From Camelus bactrianus (Eukaryota; Chordata; Mammalia; Artiodactyla; Camelidae), in the NCBI RefSeq assembly GCF_048773025.1, contig NC_133558.1:19946501-20010500 (forward strand): a stretch of DNA of 64,000 nucleotides. The letters are read 5' to 3'. The notes beneath the pieces are model-generated. The model saw only the letters and a list, made by a program, of their open reading frames with translations, was not told the origin of the DNA and did not search any database. The translations under genes were made by a program, and so were the position numbers. Positions within the stretch are counted from its first letter, which is position 1. Every line of letters starts with the position of its first letter. Shown here in pieces: positions 39,906-55,863 of the stretch.

Positions 39906-40165
39906 AAGAGGACTAGGGGGTGGGAAGGGATAAATTTGGGAGTTCTAGATTTGCAAATATTAACTACTATATATAAAAATAGATAAAAAACAAATTTCTT
40001 CTGCATAGCATAAGGAACTATATTCAGTATCTTATAATAACCTTTAATGAAAAAGAATATGAAAACAAATATATGCTCATATATGTATGACTGGGACATT
40101 ATGCTGTACACTAGAAATTGACACATTGTAACCGACTATACTTTAATTAAAAGATAAATTTTAAA
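39906..40165 (+). repeat. L1 3' end
   Basis: Plus-strand L1 3' UTR text: TTCAGTATCTTATAATAACC, GACTGGGACATTATGCTGTA, AACCGACTATACTTTAATTA. 5'-truncated. Confidence 0.8.
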
Positions 40166-40611
40166 ACACTGGAAGAGGACTGAAGAAGTGTGGGTCAGAT
40201 GGAGTGTTGCATTTCATCTGCAGTAATTTCTGTATCTGCTAAGATATAATTTTCCCTTTTTTATTCTTTAAGTAGTGAATTGCATCAAAAGATTTAAAGT
40301 TGAAATATCCTTGTATTTTTGGGATAACTTAGTCAAATTATTTAACTGCTTAGTACATTGTTGGATATACGCTACCATTCTTCTCACATCTACTATCTTA
40401 AAAGTGATTTTCCTATGCCTTTTTTTCTTATGTGTTCCCTGATTTTAGGTTTTATGTTATTCATAAATAATAAAATGATTTGTTTGGCTTTTCCCTATAT
40501 TTTTCATTCTCTTGAATATTTTATGTAGATCAGGAGCTTTCCTTGAAGGTTTGGTAAGGCTTACCTGCAAAACATTTTGGATATGGCTGAAGGGAAACAG
40601 AATTTTTTTCA

Positions 40612-40707
40612 GGCTCATTTATTTTTTAATGGAGGTACCAGGGATTGAACCCAGGACCTCCTGCATGCTAAGCATGCCCTCTACCACTGAACTACATCTT
40701 CTCCCTG
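40612..40707 (-). repeat. Camelid tRNA-derived SINE
   Basis: Antisense copy: TTTTTAATGGAGGTACCAGG, GATTGAACCCAGGACCTCC, CTGCATGCTAAGCATGCCC. Confidence 0.92.
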
Positions 40708-41912
40708 GGGAATTCAACTTCTTTAACTTATTTACCTGCAGTAAGTCTTTTCCATTGACATCAATTTCTTCATAATTTTATGATTGTTTAAATCTCTCCT
40801 ATATCTGCGGTGACATATTTATCTCAGACAACTCTGTTTTGTTCTTAATTAATTTCACCGTTTTTCTCTTTTCAAAGCTGCTAATTGAGGGCTGAGTAAT
40901 CAGCAGTGGCAGATGCCAGGGAGTCCTTGGAGAGTGGAAAGTTACATTGCTGTCACTGCCACTTTGTACAGGGACTTCACGAGCAAACCTTGTGGTGCTG
41001 GGGAGAGGCTAAGTGACACCTTCCATCAATTCATGTCCCCCACCCAATTACAAGCAGCCTCCACCACATGCATACCCTCTTCTGGGCATACACCCCCGCA
41101 CACCCGCATCTTTACCCACTCTGCTAATAGCAAGTGGTCCATGAACACATCTCTCCTTCACCTGTTTTCCAACTTTATTTTACTGAAGTTCCTGACCAGC
41201 CAGTCAATCCACCAGCTGCTCCTATGCATTACTTGGGGGGATCACTTCACACTCTCCACCTCCCAGGGGCCTGTTTGGGCTTTGATTCCTAGAAATTCAG
41301 AGTAAGAGTAAGCAAGTAAGCCTCTACCTTGGGTGTCATTTATTAGTCACTTGTTCTTTCAGCCAAACCCGCTTGCCTACAGTGTACCAGATCAAGGGCT
41401 AGTCACAGATCTTTGCTGTAAGAATTGAAATTTGACCTTCTTTTTCCATCCTTCGTCCCCTGAACCTGAGCTCTCTTCCTAGATTAGGAGAATGCCACAT
41501 GAACAGAGTCTTGGTAGGAGGCAGAGACCACTTCCTTCCATAAAAGAGGAAAGTCCTTTTTCCGAAACATTCTTGCTGGTGGACAGAGCAGGAAGATCAG
41601 GCTCCACCATGCAGGTCAGATTCTTCTCGGGATGTGGTGACACAGAGAGGCTGGAACTGTGCATAATGCATTCAGCGAGGGCGGTACGAATGGGAGCTAC
41701 ACAGCATCCAGCTGTCAGGAGCCGTAGTGACAGCTGTCCTAGCCACAGGGTCCATGTCCAGCCTGAGGGGTTCTCTGGTGTGAGCAGTGACATCTGTGCC
41801 CAGCAGCAGGGACAAATGTTCCTATGTGGGACCCAGCCTAGGGTGGATATTGTGGATTCTGTTCCCATGTAGCCTCAAGCCTGGCTCTGTGGCCTTCCCA
41901 AAATAATATAAG
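40708..41912. other. Non-coding stretch with long frames on both strands
   Basis: No gene recognised. Between 41479 and 41872 both strands are open for about 125 codons; the two frames overlap almost completely. I see no known domain and no matching splice structure. Confidence 0.35.
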
Positions 41913-42010
41913 GCTGGGTGGGGGATATAGCTCAAAGGTGAGTGTATGCCTGGCGTGTATGATGTCCTGAGTTCAATCCCCAGTGCCTCTGTTAAAGGAA
42001 AAAAAAATTA
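41913..42010 (+). repeat. Camelid tRNA-derived SINE
   Basis: Plus-strand copy: GGGGGATATAGCTCAAAGG, GAGTTCAATCCCCAGTGCC, then an A-rich tail to about 42010. The A box is somewhat diverged. Confidence 0.9.
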
Positions 42011-42394
42011 TTTTTTAAAATAAAAATAAATAATTTTATCTCCCATATCAGATATACATACCCCCCCATATACATATAGTACTTTATGCTTAAATTAGAA
42101 AAATTTTAGATTCTATTGTTTGCTCCAAGAGTGAATGAGAACTCAATCTGGAGAATAATTTCAAAGAGCAAGAATTCAGAGTTTTTCATTATACTGAATT
42201 ATAAACCACTTCCTAAATCTTCCACCTGACTATGCCCCATGGTAGAGAGAACTACGTGTATATCCCAACATCACATCTCATAATTGACAATATAGCTACT
42301 CCATTTTCCTTCTGAAAGAAAAAGAAAAAAATCCTTTAAATGTGGATTTAAGACCCCTTTCTGGGCATTCTCTATCCCTAACCTCAATGGTTCC

Positions 42395-42600
42395 CAACTG
42401 GCTGAGCACCAGGATTGCTTGTGCTGCTTTTTCCAAAATGCTCGGGCCTCTCCGCAGAACCACCTTCTCAGAGTATTAGGCACAAGACCAAGGAATTGTT
42501 TATTTCACAAGCCCTTCCTGTGAGGCTGATGCCCAGCCACATGGGAATCCTGGTCTATGTTTTTGCTATTACATGTGTGATCTGAAGACCAGCAGCATCA
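42395..42600 (+). repeat. MER5A-like DNA transposon fragment
   Basis: Starts CAATGGTTCCCAACTGGCTG and contains TGAGGCTGATGCCCAGCC, in line with MER5-type elements. Diverged. Confidence 0.5.
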
Positions 42601-43189
42601 GCACCACCCTTGTGAATCTAGAATCTCAGACTCGACTCCAAACTTTCTGAATCTTAAAAATATGTCCAGGGGTTTCCTGTACAAAGGAAAGACTGGGACT
42701 CCAGGATCTTCATGCCTTGTAGACCCGGAGCCAGAACAGTGGAGTCTGCTCAGATGTGTGGTCTGATCAGATCCCACAGCGTTGGTGGTGGGGAGTGTCC
42801 AGGGTTCAGTTCTGTTCCTTCCTCTTCTACAGCCATCACTGCCTTCTTTGGTGGCCTCATCAGCTCTCAAGGCTTTAAATATCATTTCTATGGCATCACC
42901 CCCCAAATCTATTTCCCCAGACCAGACATTTCTCTTAAACTCCAGACTCATCTGCCCAACTGCCAATCCAAATACCTGACTTATATTTCTGATAAAATCT
43001 CAGCTCCAACATTTCTTAAACCAAATATTCATAATGCACTCCCCCTCAAAAAATATGCCCTTTTGTCTTCCATATCTCTGCTGACAGTAATTCCATCTTT
43101 CTACTTCCATAGTCCAAAATTAAGGATGTCCTCCTTGACTCCTCTTTCTCATACGCCAGATTTAATCCTTTAGGAAGTGCTGTAAAGTC

Positions 43190-43960
43190 CATCTTCAGAA
43201 CGTATCCAGAATCCAGTCACGTCCCACTGTATCTACTGCTCACACATCAGTCGAAACAATGGACATCTCCAGTCTAGACACTGAACTAGTTTCCCACTGC
43301 TTTCCCTACTGCCCCACTCACCCCTTGCCTCACAATTCTGTTCTCAGCACAGCAAAGTGATCCTTTTAAAGGAGAAGTCATACCATGTCCCTCTTCTTAA
43401 AACTGTCTTAAAACTCCCATCTCACTTGGAGCAAAAGTCAAAACCTTTCTAATATCCTCCAGGCCTACATGATCTGGCCATACCTCTGACCGCCTCTCAA
43501 TTTATCTCTGCTCCAGCCATATTGGCCTTCTCACTTTGCACACAACACACAGATATGCTCCTGCCCTGAAGCACTTGCCTGGAGGTTCTCCCTGCCTGGA
43601 AAGAACTGCCCCCAGACATCCTCAGGGATGATTCCTCATGTCCTTTACATCTTTCCTCAAGGTCACCTTCCAGTGGGGCCCACACTGACCACCCTAGTAA
43701 AATAGCCACCTCCCTTGTCCCCCCTGTCCCCACATTCTGGATTGCCTTCCCCCTGCATCTTTTCCTTAGCACTTATCCCTTTGTAACAGAACACTTTCCT
43801 CATTTACTATGCTGATAGTATGTAGTCTGTCTCTTCCCAATAGAATATATGCTCCACAAGGCCAGCAATTTTTCTGTTCTGACTTCAATGATGTTTCCCA
43901 GATGCAAAATCTCATTCATCTAACTGGCATACAACTGATATCAGTTGAATGAATGGTCAA
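43190..43960 (+). repeat. L2 LINE 3' region
   Basis: Long stretch matching L2: AGTGATCCTTTTAAAGGAG, CTACATGATCTGGCCATACC, CTCCAGCCATATTGGCCTTC, ACCACCCTAGTAAAATAGCC, AGAATATATGCTCCACAAGG. It ends close to TTGAATGAATGG, the L2 3' end. Confidence 0.8.
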
Positions 43961-44172
43961 TGTAAAGCACCTCCCTATTCTAAAGATAATATCTTTATTA
44001 ATGTAACCTCAGGCCAAATGTTGGTTTGTAGCAGCTACAGCACAACATCTACTCACACTGACATCAATTGCATTTGAATTTTTCCCACAAGTGCTGCTCT
44101 CCCCTTCCCCACAACTAACCCTCCTTACACTACATCACACAACTATAGTTTTCTTTTCAGAAAACAATGATC

Positions 44173-44319
44173 CTGGGGGAGGTATATCTCAGTGGAAGAG
44201 TGCACTGTTAGCATGCAGGAGGTCCCTGGTTCAATCCCCAGTACTTCTGCTAAAAAATAAATAAATAAACCTAAATTACCTCCTCTTCCACACACACAAA
44301 ATCTAAATAAATGAAGTAG

Positions 44320-44353
<34 letters not shown>
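44173..44353 (+). repeat. Camelid tRNA-derived SINE with long pure A tail
   Basis: Plus-strand copy: GGTATATCTCAGTGG, GGTTCAATCCCCAGTACTTC, tail AAATAAATAAACC, then a run of about 32 A at 44322-44353. GATCCT occurs on both sides. Confidence 0.93.
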
Positions 44354-44354
<1 letters not shown>

Positions 44355-45140
44355 TCCTTGACTTATGGGTTCTATTTTCCAACTAAATATAAACCTAAAT
44401 TAGACTCTGCTGTATAAATCCATGCATTTGGATTGGAGCCAGCACTAGGATTACTAGAGCTAAGGGCAGGGAGAGTGGCTGGGCAAGCAGAGCAGAATTC
44501 CAACAGGAACTTACCTAAGATGAGAAATTATGGTTTCCCTCCTTTCTGCTAATACCAGAATCTGGTTCCTTTGAGGAGGCTGGGGGAAGTATGGAAAGAA
44601 CAATCAAACCCTAGAAGGAGGGCAAGAGCTGGATGAATCTGAAAATTCATCTCTGGATACCACAGAGTCTCCTATGTGCAGACACACAGCCTTGGGCTTT
44701 GTGGGGACAATGACAGGCAAAACGACTCCTCCAGCTGTCAGAGATGGGGGACCACAGGAGGAGAATGATACACAAATCAAGGCAAAAACCTCTATAGAAA
44801 CAAAGTAACAACAAATAAACACCCAAAAGATGGGGGCTAAGGCTAGGCTAACCTGGCCACATAAAGCCCTCACTGGCCACGGTCCTAGAGACAAACAAGG
44901 TCCAGGTAATGTCAGCCCCTGTGGTCACAGGTCCTGGTGGGACAAGGCTCTACTGAAGGGACAAGGACACACGAACAGCAAAGATGACCCAGCCCAGCAG
45001 TAACCACTTCAAAGCCCACAATGGACTGAGTACTGACTGGGCACAGGCCCTTTCGACACTCGGCTCCTCATCGCCTCCTCCTGCCCCACCTGCAACAGAG
45101 TCAGCAGAGCAAAAATGTGGATTCTGGAAGGTTTTCAGCA
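44354..45140. other. 3' flank of the class I gene
   Basis: No gene supported. A minus-strand frame of 96 codons (44604-44894) contains a hydrophobic run, but there is no start context, splice site or family resemblance. It lies just past the class I polyadenylation signal. Confidence 0.4.
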
Positions 45141-45146
45141 CATTCA

Positions 45147-45152
45147 TTTATT
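45147..45152 (-). promoter_or_regulatory. Class I gene polyadenylation signal
   Basis: TTTATT on the plus strand, read AATAAA on minus, in the context GAGAGAGGAAATAAATGAATG that matches the end of human HLA 3' UTRs. An upstream alternative lies at 45239-45244. Confidence 0.8.
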
Positions 45153-45541
45153 TCCTCTCTCAAACTTTAGGAATCCTCACCTTTATTATCCCATCAACAG
45201 CTCATGGCACCAATTAAAAAAATAAATTCATATCCAGATTTATTTTCATTAGGAATGTAAGGCATTATTATAAAATGAAGCACAAAGTTAAGTCAGGGAT
45301 GGAGACGGCCCAGCCCTGCTTCTGCTGGAAGAGAAGTCAACCAGGGAAGAGAACACAGTTCAGGGTCGGGAGGGGGTGTGGGGGGCAGGGGTGGGCCAGT
45401 CTCCCCACCTCCTCACATTGCGCTAATAGAAGCACAGACACATTCAAGTGTAGCTGCAGAAACAGGAGTCAGGGGATCTGAAGTCACAAAGTGCGACGTG
45501 AACGCATCATGAATCACTCAGTCCCTCACAAGGCAGCTGTC

Positions 45542-48680
<3,139 letters not shown>

Positions 48681-48774
48681 GGCCCGCCTGCTCGGAATCC
48701 GAGGAGATCCTGAGTGGGGAGGTTGAGGAGGGTGGGGCGTCCATACGGACTTTGTGACAGGGAACTGCGGTAAC

Positions 48775-48910
48775 ACTGATTGGCTTATCTAGAAACAGGA
48801 CACCCAGTGGGAGTGAGAATTGGGGCTGTGTCATGAGTGTCCAGGCAGGAGCGCCCTACACACGTTGTGAGAGAGAAAGTGAAACACTCAAGAGATGGGG
48901 AATCCCCAAC
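48775..48910 (-). promoter_or_regulatory. Class I promoter: NF-kB enhancer A, ISRE, X-like site, CCAAT box
   Basis: On the minus strand, in transcription order: GGGGATTCCCC (48897-48907, enhancer A, perfect NF-kB palindrome), TTTCACTTTC (ISRE, about 48873-48889), CTCATGACAC (X2-like, near 48833), and CCAATCAGTG (Y/CCAAT, 48774-48783). Order and spacing match classical HLA promoters, implying induction by interferon, NF-kB and NLRC5. Confidence 0.9.
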
Positions 48911-49490
48911 ACTGAACTTCCCTACCCCAGACCCCGTCCTCGGTGAGACCCTGAGAGCACCGCCCCAGACCCCGCCCTGCCGGGGACCTGGGACTTTGCC
49001 CTGATCCCTCCTCTCCAGCACCGAGAGCTGTTCACACTGTCTCCCTGAGTCCTGGTCCAGGGGCTGTCTGAGGAAACCCGGAAGGGATAAACAGATTAGG
49101 CTCAGTTTTTCCTGAGCTGTTCTTTCCGGAATCGTCCAGGCTGAACAGGACCATCTGCTTCTCACCCCTCCCCCTGGACTCTTCTAGAAGAAGACTCAGC
49201 CCCCAGGGAACTTGATGCCACAGAGTGAAGTCGCCCTTGTCTTTCAACCTGGAGAGGTGCCTGAAGACTCCAGATAGAGATTCCCAAAGAGATCAGTTTC
49301 CTTGATGCTTGTTAACTACAAGGAGGAGCACAATCTTAATGACACCAAACATCAGAAATCTAGTCTGGAAAAATGACTTTGGCCATTATGTTTAGAAATC
49401 TGTCTAAACAGCACTGCAAGAAGACTCACAAATCTCCTAAATCTTACTTTCCCAGTGTAACAGTGACCCCTGTGTTGTTGTATTTTAATT

Positions 49491-49610
49491 TTTTTAGCCT
49501 TTTATTTTTTAAGAATTAAAAAAAAATTTTATGGAGGTACTGGAGATTGAACCCAGGACCTTGTGCATGCTAAGCATGCACACTACCACCAAGCTATACC
49601 CTCCACCCCC
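49491..49610 (-). repeat. Camelid tRNA-derived SINE
   Basis: Antisense copy: ATGGAGGTACTGGAGATTG, ACCCAGGACCTTGTGCATGC, CCAAGCTATACCCTCCACCC. TGTTGTATTTT lies on both sides, a likely target-site duplication. Confidence 0.92.
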
Positions 49611-50454
49611 ATTGTTGTATTTTTAAATTGTCTTCATTCCATATCCCTGAGTTTGTGAGTTGAAGGGGAGCAGAAAATACCACCTCAAAATATATACATT
49701 TTTGGCATATTGATTATTTTGAACTAACGTTATGATGAAATAAAATTTATATTTTAAGGAAAAACAAGAAAAAAATTAAACATAAAATTATCTCTGTGCC
49801 TGTTTGCACCCCCTCCCTCCCTAATGTGCAATTTGTATTTTCATTACACTGCCTCAAATATGGGAGTGCCTGCTTAAATTTAAAGATCTTTTTTTTTCCT
49901 TTCTTTCTTCTGACACTAGCAATGTAACCTCTTAAAAGAATACGGTCTTCCCCTGCTCATAGCGGGTCATGGTGACTTGCTGCTCTCTTTGTATATGCCT
50001 ACCTGGACTATGTGTCCTGGTGAACTTTATGGAAATGTCATTTTGATGTACAATCATTTGTCTAGAAAATGTAGTTGACTGTGCTTTTGACTTCTAACAG
50101 GTAGAAGAGTTCTCAGAGCTTTCTGAGAATCTGCTTCCCGGGGTTATAATCCTATTTGGCTGGAATAAAATACGCCTTTTTTCTTCTTAACTTGATGGTT
50201 AATTGAATTTTCATTGACAGTTACTTAAGAAACAGCAGTGCAAGAAAAACATCCTGACCCTCCTTTGTTCCCCTGAAAGCAGGAAATAAATCTCCCATGT
50301 CAAAGGTACCCTCCCTGTACCAAGAGGGTAGAAGGCATCTCCTTAACACCAGAGATAGGAAATTTAGGGCTGAGAAAGCTATGTTACTTCACTAATTTAG
50401 TTACTTCACTAATTTAGTACCCTAAGCCCAAATGTGTTTGCCTTGTCAGTTCCT

Positions 50455-50661
50455 CAAAAATGTATTGTTTCAATAAACAACAAGTTTCTTCTGTATAGCA
50501 CAAGAAACTGTATTCAATATCTTGTAGTAACCTATAATGAAAAAGAATATGAAAAGGAATATATGTATGTATATGTATGACTGAAACATTATGCTGTACA
50601 CCAGAAATTGACACGTTGTAAACTGACTATACTTCAATTAAATATATATATATATATATAT
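50455..50661 (+). repeat. L1 3' end with (TA)n
   Basis: Plus-strand L1 3' UTR: TATTCAATATCTTGTAGTAA, GACTGAAACATTATGCTGTA, AACTGACTATACTTCAATTA, ending in a (TA)n run at 50643-50661. Confidence 0.82.
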
Positions 50662-52670
50662 TCAAGATATTCCAGAGTTTGCAGTGGGAAATTTTCCTCT
50701 TTCCCCAGACCCAGACCCCAGGCACCCAGATTCTCTGCCAGAGATGACCATTTTACCAATTTCTCATGTATCCTTCCTGAGAAAAACTTAGACAGATGTT
50801 GTTACTGTTGCTCCATCAGGGAGTACTGAAAAGAAACAGAGAGTAGAAGAAAATGTTTCTTTTCAGTTTTCCAGGGTGTTGTCACCAAGGGGCTGGAGAG
50901 AGGGGTCACATTGGGGAGACAGAAACCTCAAGAGTTGGCACAAGGCTCCTGAACTCTCTTCTCCTTCAATCCCTGTCCCATCCCTGACCTTGACACCTGT
51001 GCAACCCAGGGCTGCTCAGAAGCTACTTCTTTCCCCCATTGCTACCCAGCCTTCAGGTCAGCCATCTCTGACCAATTTGTATAGCCCAGGCCCTTTGAGG
51101 CAGCTCAGTCAAAATCTGACAGCAGTGTGGGGGCGCCCCCGTGTGGCCACAGGGCTGAGGACAGGCAATCCAGCTGTCCGTCCTCCTGCTCAGCAGGACT
51201 TCCCCAGGGCCTCTCGGGGCTCCTAGAACCAGAACAGGGCTTTGAACACAAGCTCCTCCCCAGACAAAAAGCCATGTGAGGACACAGTGAGAAGGCAGCC
51301 ATCTACAAGCCAAAAAGAGAACCCTCACCAGAAACCAAATTTCCAGGCAGTTTGATCTTGGACTTCTTTCCAGAACTGTGATAACAGTAATTTCTCTTGT
51401 TTAAGCCACCCAGCCTGTGTTACTCAGTATGGCCACCTGAACTGACTAAGACAACCTCCAAAACCCAACACTGTTAACCTCCCCTCTTCCAGCCTCACAC
51501 CCAGCTTTAAGGAATCTGTCACAGCATTTATTCATTCATTTACACACATTTAGTGAGTGCTTCTGTGTCAGCACTTAAGTCTCATTCAAAGGCAAGGGAA
51601 ATTATGCATACATAAGAAGTAGAAGGGGAGGGGTGATAAGAAAGATGGCTTGCTGCTTCTTGGAAAATAGGAAAAAGACCACAAAGTTTCAGTTCCTAAG
51701 AAAATTGTCACCTGTTTGCTGTTACTTTATTCTAGGACTGATGATCATTTAATCAAAACACAAAATACTTGCTCCTGATGCTTACCATCTGACAGGAAAG
51801 ACAATAAATAAAGATCGTAATAGTGGTAAATTATATGGTATGTGTTCCTGTTATCCCAAAACAACTGTTTTATTCCTTCTCATTCTGTGGGTTGATGGGG
51901 CTCAGTGGGCAGCTCTTCTGCTCCGTGTGACTGGGCTAGGGCTGCGGTCATCTGGAGGCCCTACTGGTTCAGAACTTTCCAGAGGGCGCCCTCAATGGGC
52001 TGCAGGTGGTGCTGGTTGTCGGCTGGGAGCTCACTAGGGCTGTTAAGCCAGTGGCCTACATCGCCCTCTACCTGCTTCTCCCTGTGGCTGGGCTGCTCTC
52101 AGCTTAGTACCTGGGTTCCAGGAGGGTGTTTCAACTGGACAAGTCAGAAAGCACAAGGCAACTTATGTAGGAACCTCAGAAGTCATGCACTGTCACCTTT
52201 CTCATGTTTAGCCATCAAAGCCAGTAATCAATTCAAAAAGAGGGGAACTAGGCCCCACCTCTAGATAGGGGATGGTGAGGTCACACTGCAAAAGAGCATG
52301 TTGGGAGGGGGTGCTATTGAGGTCATCTTTGGAAAAAGATAATTTCACGCTATGAGAAAATGATATGAGATGTAGAGAAAAAATAATGAATGCAAAGTCA
52401 ACAATCAATGCAAGGTGATGGAAGAGGTGGCACTTTAAAAGAGAGTCAGGTTGGGCCTTGTGGAGGTGATGGCTGAGTAGACTTGAAGCAGGTGAGGAAC
52501 TGAGCTGCGCAGATATTTGAAGAAAGAGCACTGCGGGATCACTCTCTGCACCCACCTAGATCTCTGCATGGGGCAGGCACTAAAAATGCAGTGGGACTGG
52601 AGGTGGGCACACTTATGGACAGATTTCTGGCAGAGAGGTGTGGGGTCCTGGGTGTCTCTTTCCTGCTCTG
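50662..52670. other. Non-coding stretch with old repeats
   Basis: No gene recognised. 51340-51455 (CTTGTTTAAGCCACCCAGCC, GAACTGACTAAGACAAC) and 51900-52310 look like old mammalian interspersed repeats that I cannot name. The rest is unassigned. Confidence 0.4.
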
Positions 52671-52674
52671 TTCT

Positions 52675-52990
52675 TTAGAAGTCCTGGGGCTGGGGAAGGG
52701 AGAAGGCACTGCTGTGTGGAAGCTGAGGTGGGGCCCCACCCTCGCTCTCCCGGCTGTCTCTCTCCTGCATCCAGTGTTCCTGCCCAGGGTTGCTGTAATT
52801 CACAAGGAGGACCCTGAGGCGATCACACTCCGAGAGGCTGAGGCCGAGCCTTAGACTCCTCCCCTGCCAACAGCATGCTGAGCTGACTGTGGACTCGGGA
52901 CTCAGGGGGGCCTGACTTGGGGGTGACAAGGCATACCAGAGCTGGATAGCTGTAGGGGTCCTCCCCAAAGAGGAACTCCCTCAGTGTGAC
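52675..52990 (-). CDS. Unrecognised two-exon spliced reading frame (partial, C-terminal)
   Basis: On the minus strand a pyrimidine-rich acceptor (CACCTCACCCCAG) is followed by exon A, 52937-52990, 18 codons VTLREFLFGEDPYSYPAL. A GTATGC donor and TTGGCAG acceptor bound a 73-nt intron. Exon B (52675-52863) continues in frame: GRSLRLGLSLSECDRLRVLL... to SLPQPQDF and a TAA stop, 80 codons in all. Without splicing, exon A's frame hits a stop. I do not recognise the protein, and I see no convincing 5' exon upstream (53000-53560). It could be the remnant of a lost gene, the end of a real gene, or chance. Confidence 0.35.
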
Positions 52991-54395
52991 CTGGGGTGAG
53001 GTGTTGTCAGAGGACAGGGGTGAGGGTGGGGTGAATCTCGTCCAGACCCTGCCAAGGCTCTCAGCACCTGTTCCCAAGGGCCTTCCCTTCCCTTCTACAT
53101 GGAGATGCTGAGAATGTCCTCAGTCACTGATCACTCATATCTCACCCTCATTTGGAAGTCCTTCTGGCTCTAACCTCCTTCATTCCTGCTGCACCTTCTC
53201 CCACAGCCCAGGGCTCTGTCCTCTCTTCTCCTCCTCTGCCCTCCAGTGGTAAAAATGGCCCCCTTCCCACTGAGGAGTGGGCTCTAGGTAAGATACTGGG
53301 CTCTAGCTGAGGTTGGAGGAGAGAAAAAGCAAGGGGCTGGAGAGAGAGGATGGGCACAGACAGAGCAGAAATCAAAGGGTTTGGGGAGGTGATGAAGAAA
53401 GATGATTCCACATCATTATTTCTCTCATAGTCCAAGAGACCAGCCTTCACCCTAGCCCAGGGACAGGGAAAGAGCAGCAGGAATGGAGAAAGACTCTACA
53501 CAAAAGCAAAATATAACTGAATCCTCCCTCTGCTGTCTTTTCCTCTTGCCTATTCTTCAATTTTGTAAGTGGAATTTGTTAATAAACATGAAAATTTTCT
53601 TTTAGGAAAATCTCCAAACATCAGAGAATTAAATTATAAATATTTAAGGCCAACAGGTTAAAAAAACAGAAGCTTTAAGGAGTGAAGTCGTGGATGGAGA
53701 ACTGGCCATTATGTTGGGTAGCACAGGCTGCACTGAACAAGCTCTAATGTGGTGCTGAAGTGGGAGCCGCTTACATGCCTGCATGCATTTGGGCAGCTCT
53801 TGGAAACTCTGGGTCCTCTTTAGAAAAGTGAAATGAGCACCCAGTGTCCAGATCCTGGTCTCTAAATACCATTCTCCAATAAAAGGAATCAAGGATCCTT
53901 AGAAAGGAAGTGCAGCTCTCCCAAAATGGGCCATGTCAGAGGGACACAGGAGCCCTGAAAGAGCTCCCTATGAACAAAGTTGGAACAATGTGAGCAGCAA
54001 AATAACAATACTATCGGATTATAACCCAAAACATAAAATAAATATTGAGTTCATACTGAAATATATAAATGATTGAAAAAAAATTTTAAGGTGGGGAGAA
54101 AAGACGAATCTTACAGAAGAATACTAAGTAATACATGAAGAGAATCCCCCTTCCAGGAGGAGCTTAATTTTCCTCCCCTTGACTGTGGACTGGACTTGGC
54201 GACTCATTTCCAAGAATGGAATATGGAAAGGGAAAAATTACTACTAATTGTAACAGCGGAGAACTTGGCAGACATAACCTGAATCAGGTGATAAAGGCCA
54301 CACACCCCTTGACGTGAAGTGCTGAGAAGGGCACTTTACCTCTACAGTAGTCTTCCTTAAAGCCCATAATCCCAATTTGATTATCTGAAAATATC
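52991..54395. other. Unassigned stretch
   Basis: No gene or firm repeat. If the spliced frame at 52675-52990 is real, its 5' exons should lie here or farther right on the minus strand. Confidence 0.35.
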
Positions 54396-54399
54396 AGAT

Positions 54400-54775
54400 A
54401 AACCCAAACTGAGTGACATTCTCCAAATGATCTGTCCATTACTCTTCAAATTTTTCAAGGTCATGAAAACAGGTAAAGACTAAGAAACTCAAGAGATCAG
54501 AGGAGACTAAGGAGACATGATAACTTACTGCATTAAGGTACCATGGATTGGATCCTGAAACAGAAAAAGGACATTAGGGGAAAAACTGATGAAATCCAAA
54601 TAAAGTCTATAGCCTAGCTAATAGCATTGTACCAATTTTAATTTCTTAGTTTCTTAGTCTTAACGTGGTTTTGTTAGATGCTAACATTAAGGGAAGCTGG
54701 GTAACGAGAATGCTGTGTTCTAGGTTTACGACCCTTCTGTAAATCTAATGTTATTCAAAAAATAATTTTAAAAAG
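54400..54775 (+). repeat. L1 3' UTR-like fragment
   Basis: AT-rich sequence ending CCCTTCTGTAAATCTAATG and TTATTCAAAAAATAATTTT, as in old L1 3' ends. Adjacent L1 ORF2 sequence starts directly after. Confidence 0.6.
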
Positions 54776-55863
54776 TAAGCAGCAGGCCCAGATAAATTCA
54801 CTGGTAAATTATACCAGTGCTTTACACCATCTCTTCCAGAAGATAGATGCAGAAGGACCACTTTCTAACTCATTCTGTGAGGCCAGTTTACCCTCATACT
54901 AAACCAGACAATAACATTACAGGAAAAGAAACTATAGACCAATATCTCTCATGAACATAGATGCAAAAATCCACAACAAAATATTAGCAAACCAAATCTA
55001 CAATGTATAAAAAGAACTATATACCACAACCAAATGGGATTTATCGCAGGTATGCAAGGCTAGTTCAACATTTGAAAATCAACTAATGTAATCTACCACC
55101 TCAAGAGGCTCAAAAAGGAAAAATCATATGATCATATCAATAGATGCAGAAAAAATATTTGACAGAAACCAATTTTCATTATAAAAATTCTAAGTGAACT
55201 AGGAATAGAAGGGAATTTCCTAAACTTGATAAAGAACATCTACAAAAACCCCACAGCTAACATTATACTTAACAGTAAGCAACTAGAAGTTTTCCTGCTA
55301 AGATCAGGAACAAGGCAAGGATGTCCCCTCTCACCACTTCATTTCAACATCATATTAGAAGTCCTAGTTAATGTAATAAGACTTTAAAAAGGAAATAAAA
55401 GGTATACAGATTGGGAAGGAAGAAATAAAACTGTCTTTGTTGGCAGATGACATGATTGTGTATGTAGAAAATCCAAAGAATCAACAACAACAACAAAAAA
55501 CTCCTGGAACCATCAACTAACAGTTAATCAAGACTGCATGATACAAGCCCTTCTATACAAAAGTCAATCGCTTTCCTGTACACCAGCAATAAACAACTGG
55601 AAGCTGAAATTAAAAACACAATATCATTTACATTAGCACCCCACAAAATGAAATACTTATGTATAAATCTAACAAAATATGTACAAGATCTATATGAGGA
55701 AAAAAATTTAAACTCTGATGAAAGAAATCAAAGAAGTAAGTTGAGAGATATTCCATGTTCATGGATAGAAGACTCAAAATTATCAAGATGTCAGTTCTTC
55801 CCAGTTTGGTCAATAGACTCAGCATAATTTCAATCAAAATCCTAGCAGGTTACTTTGTGGATA

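Noticed and set aside
41479-41872. Long frames on both strands of the same segment
   Set aside because: Mutually overlapping frames of about 125 codons without domain, splice or conservation evidence; kept only as a note.
44604-44894. 96-codon minus-strand frame with a hydrophobic run after the class I gene
   Set aside because: Lies past the class I polyadenylation signal, without family resemblance or splice sites.
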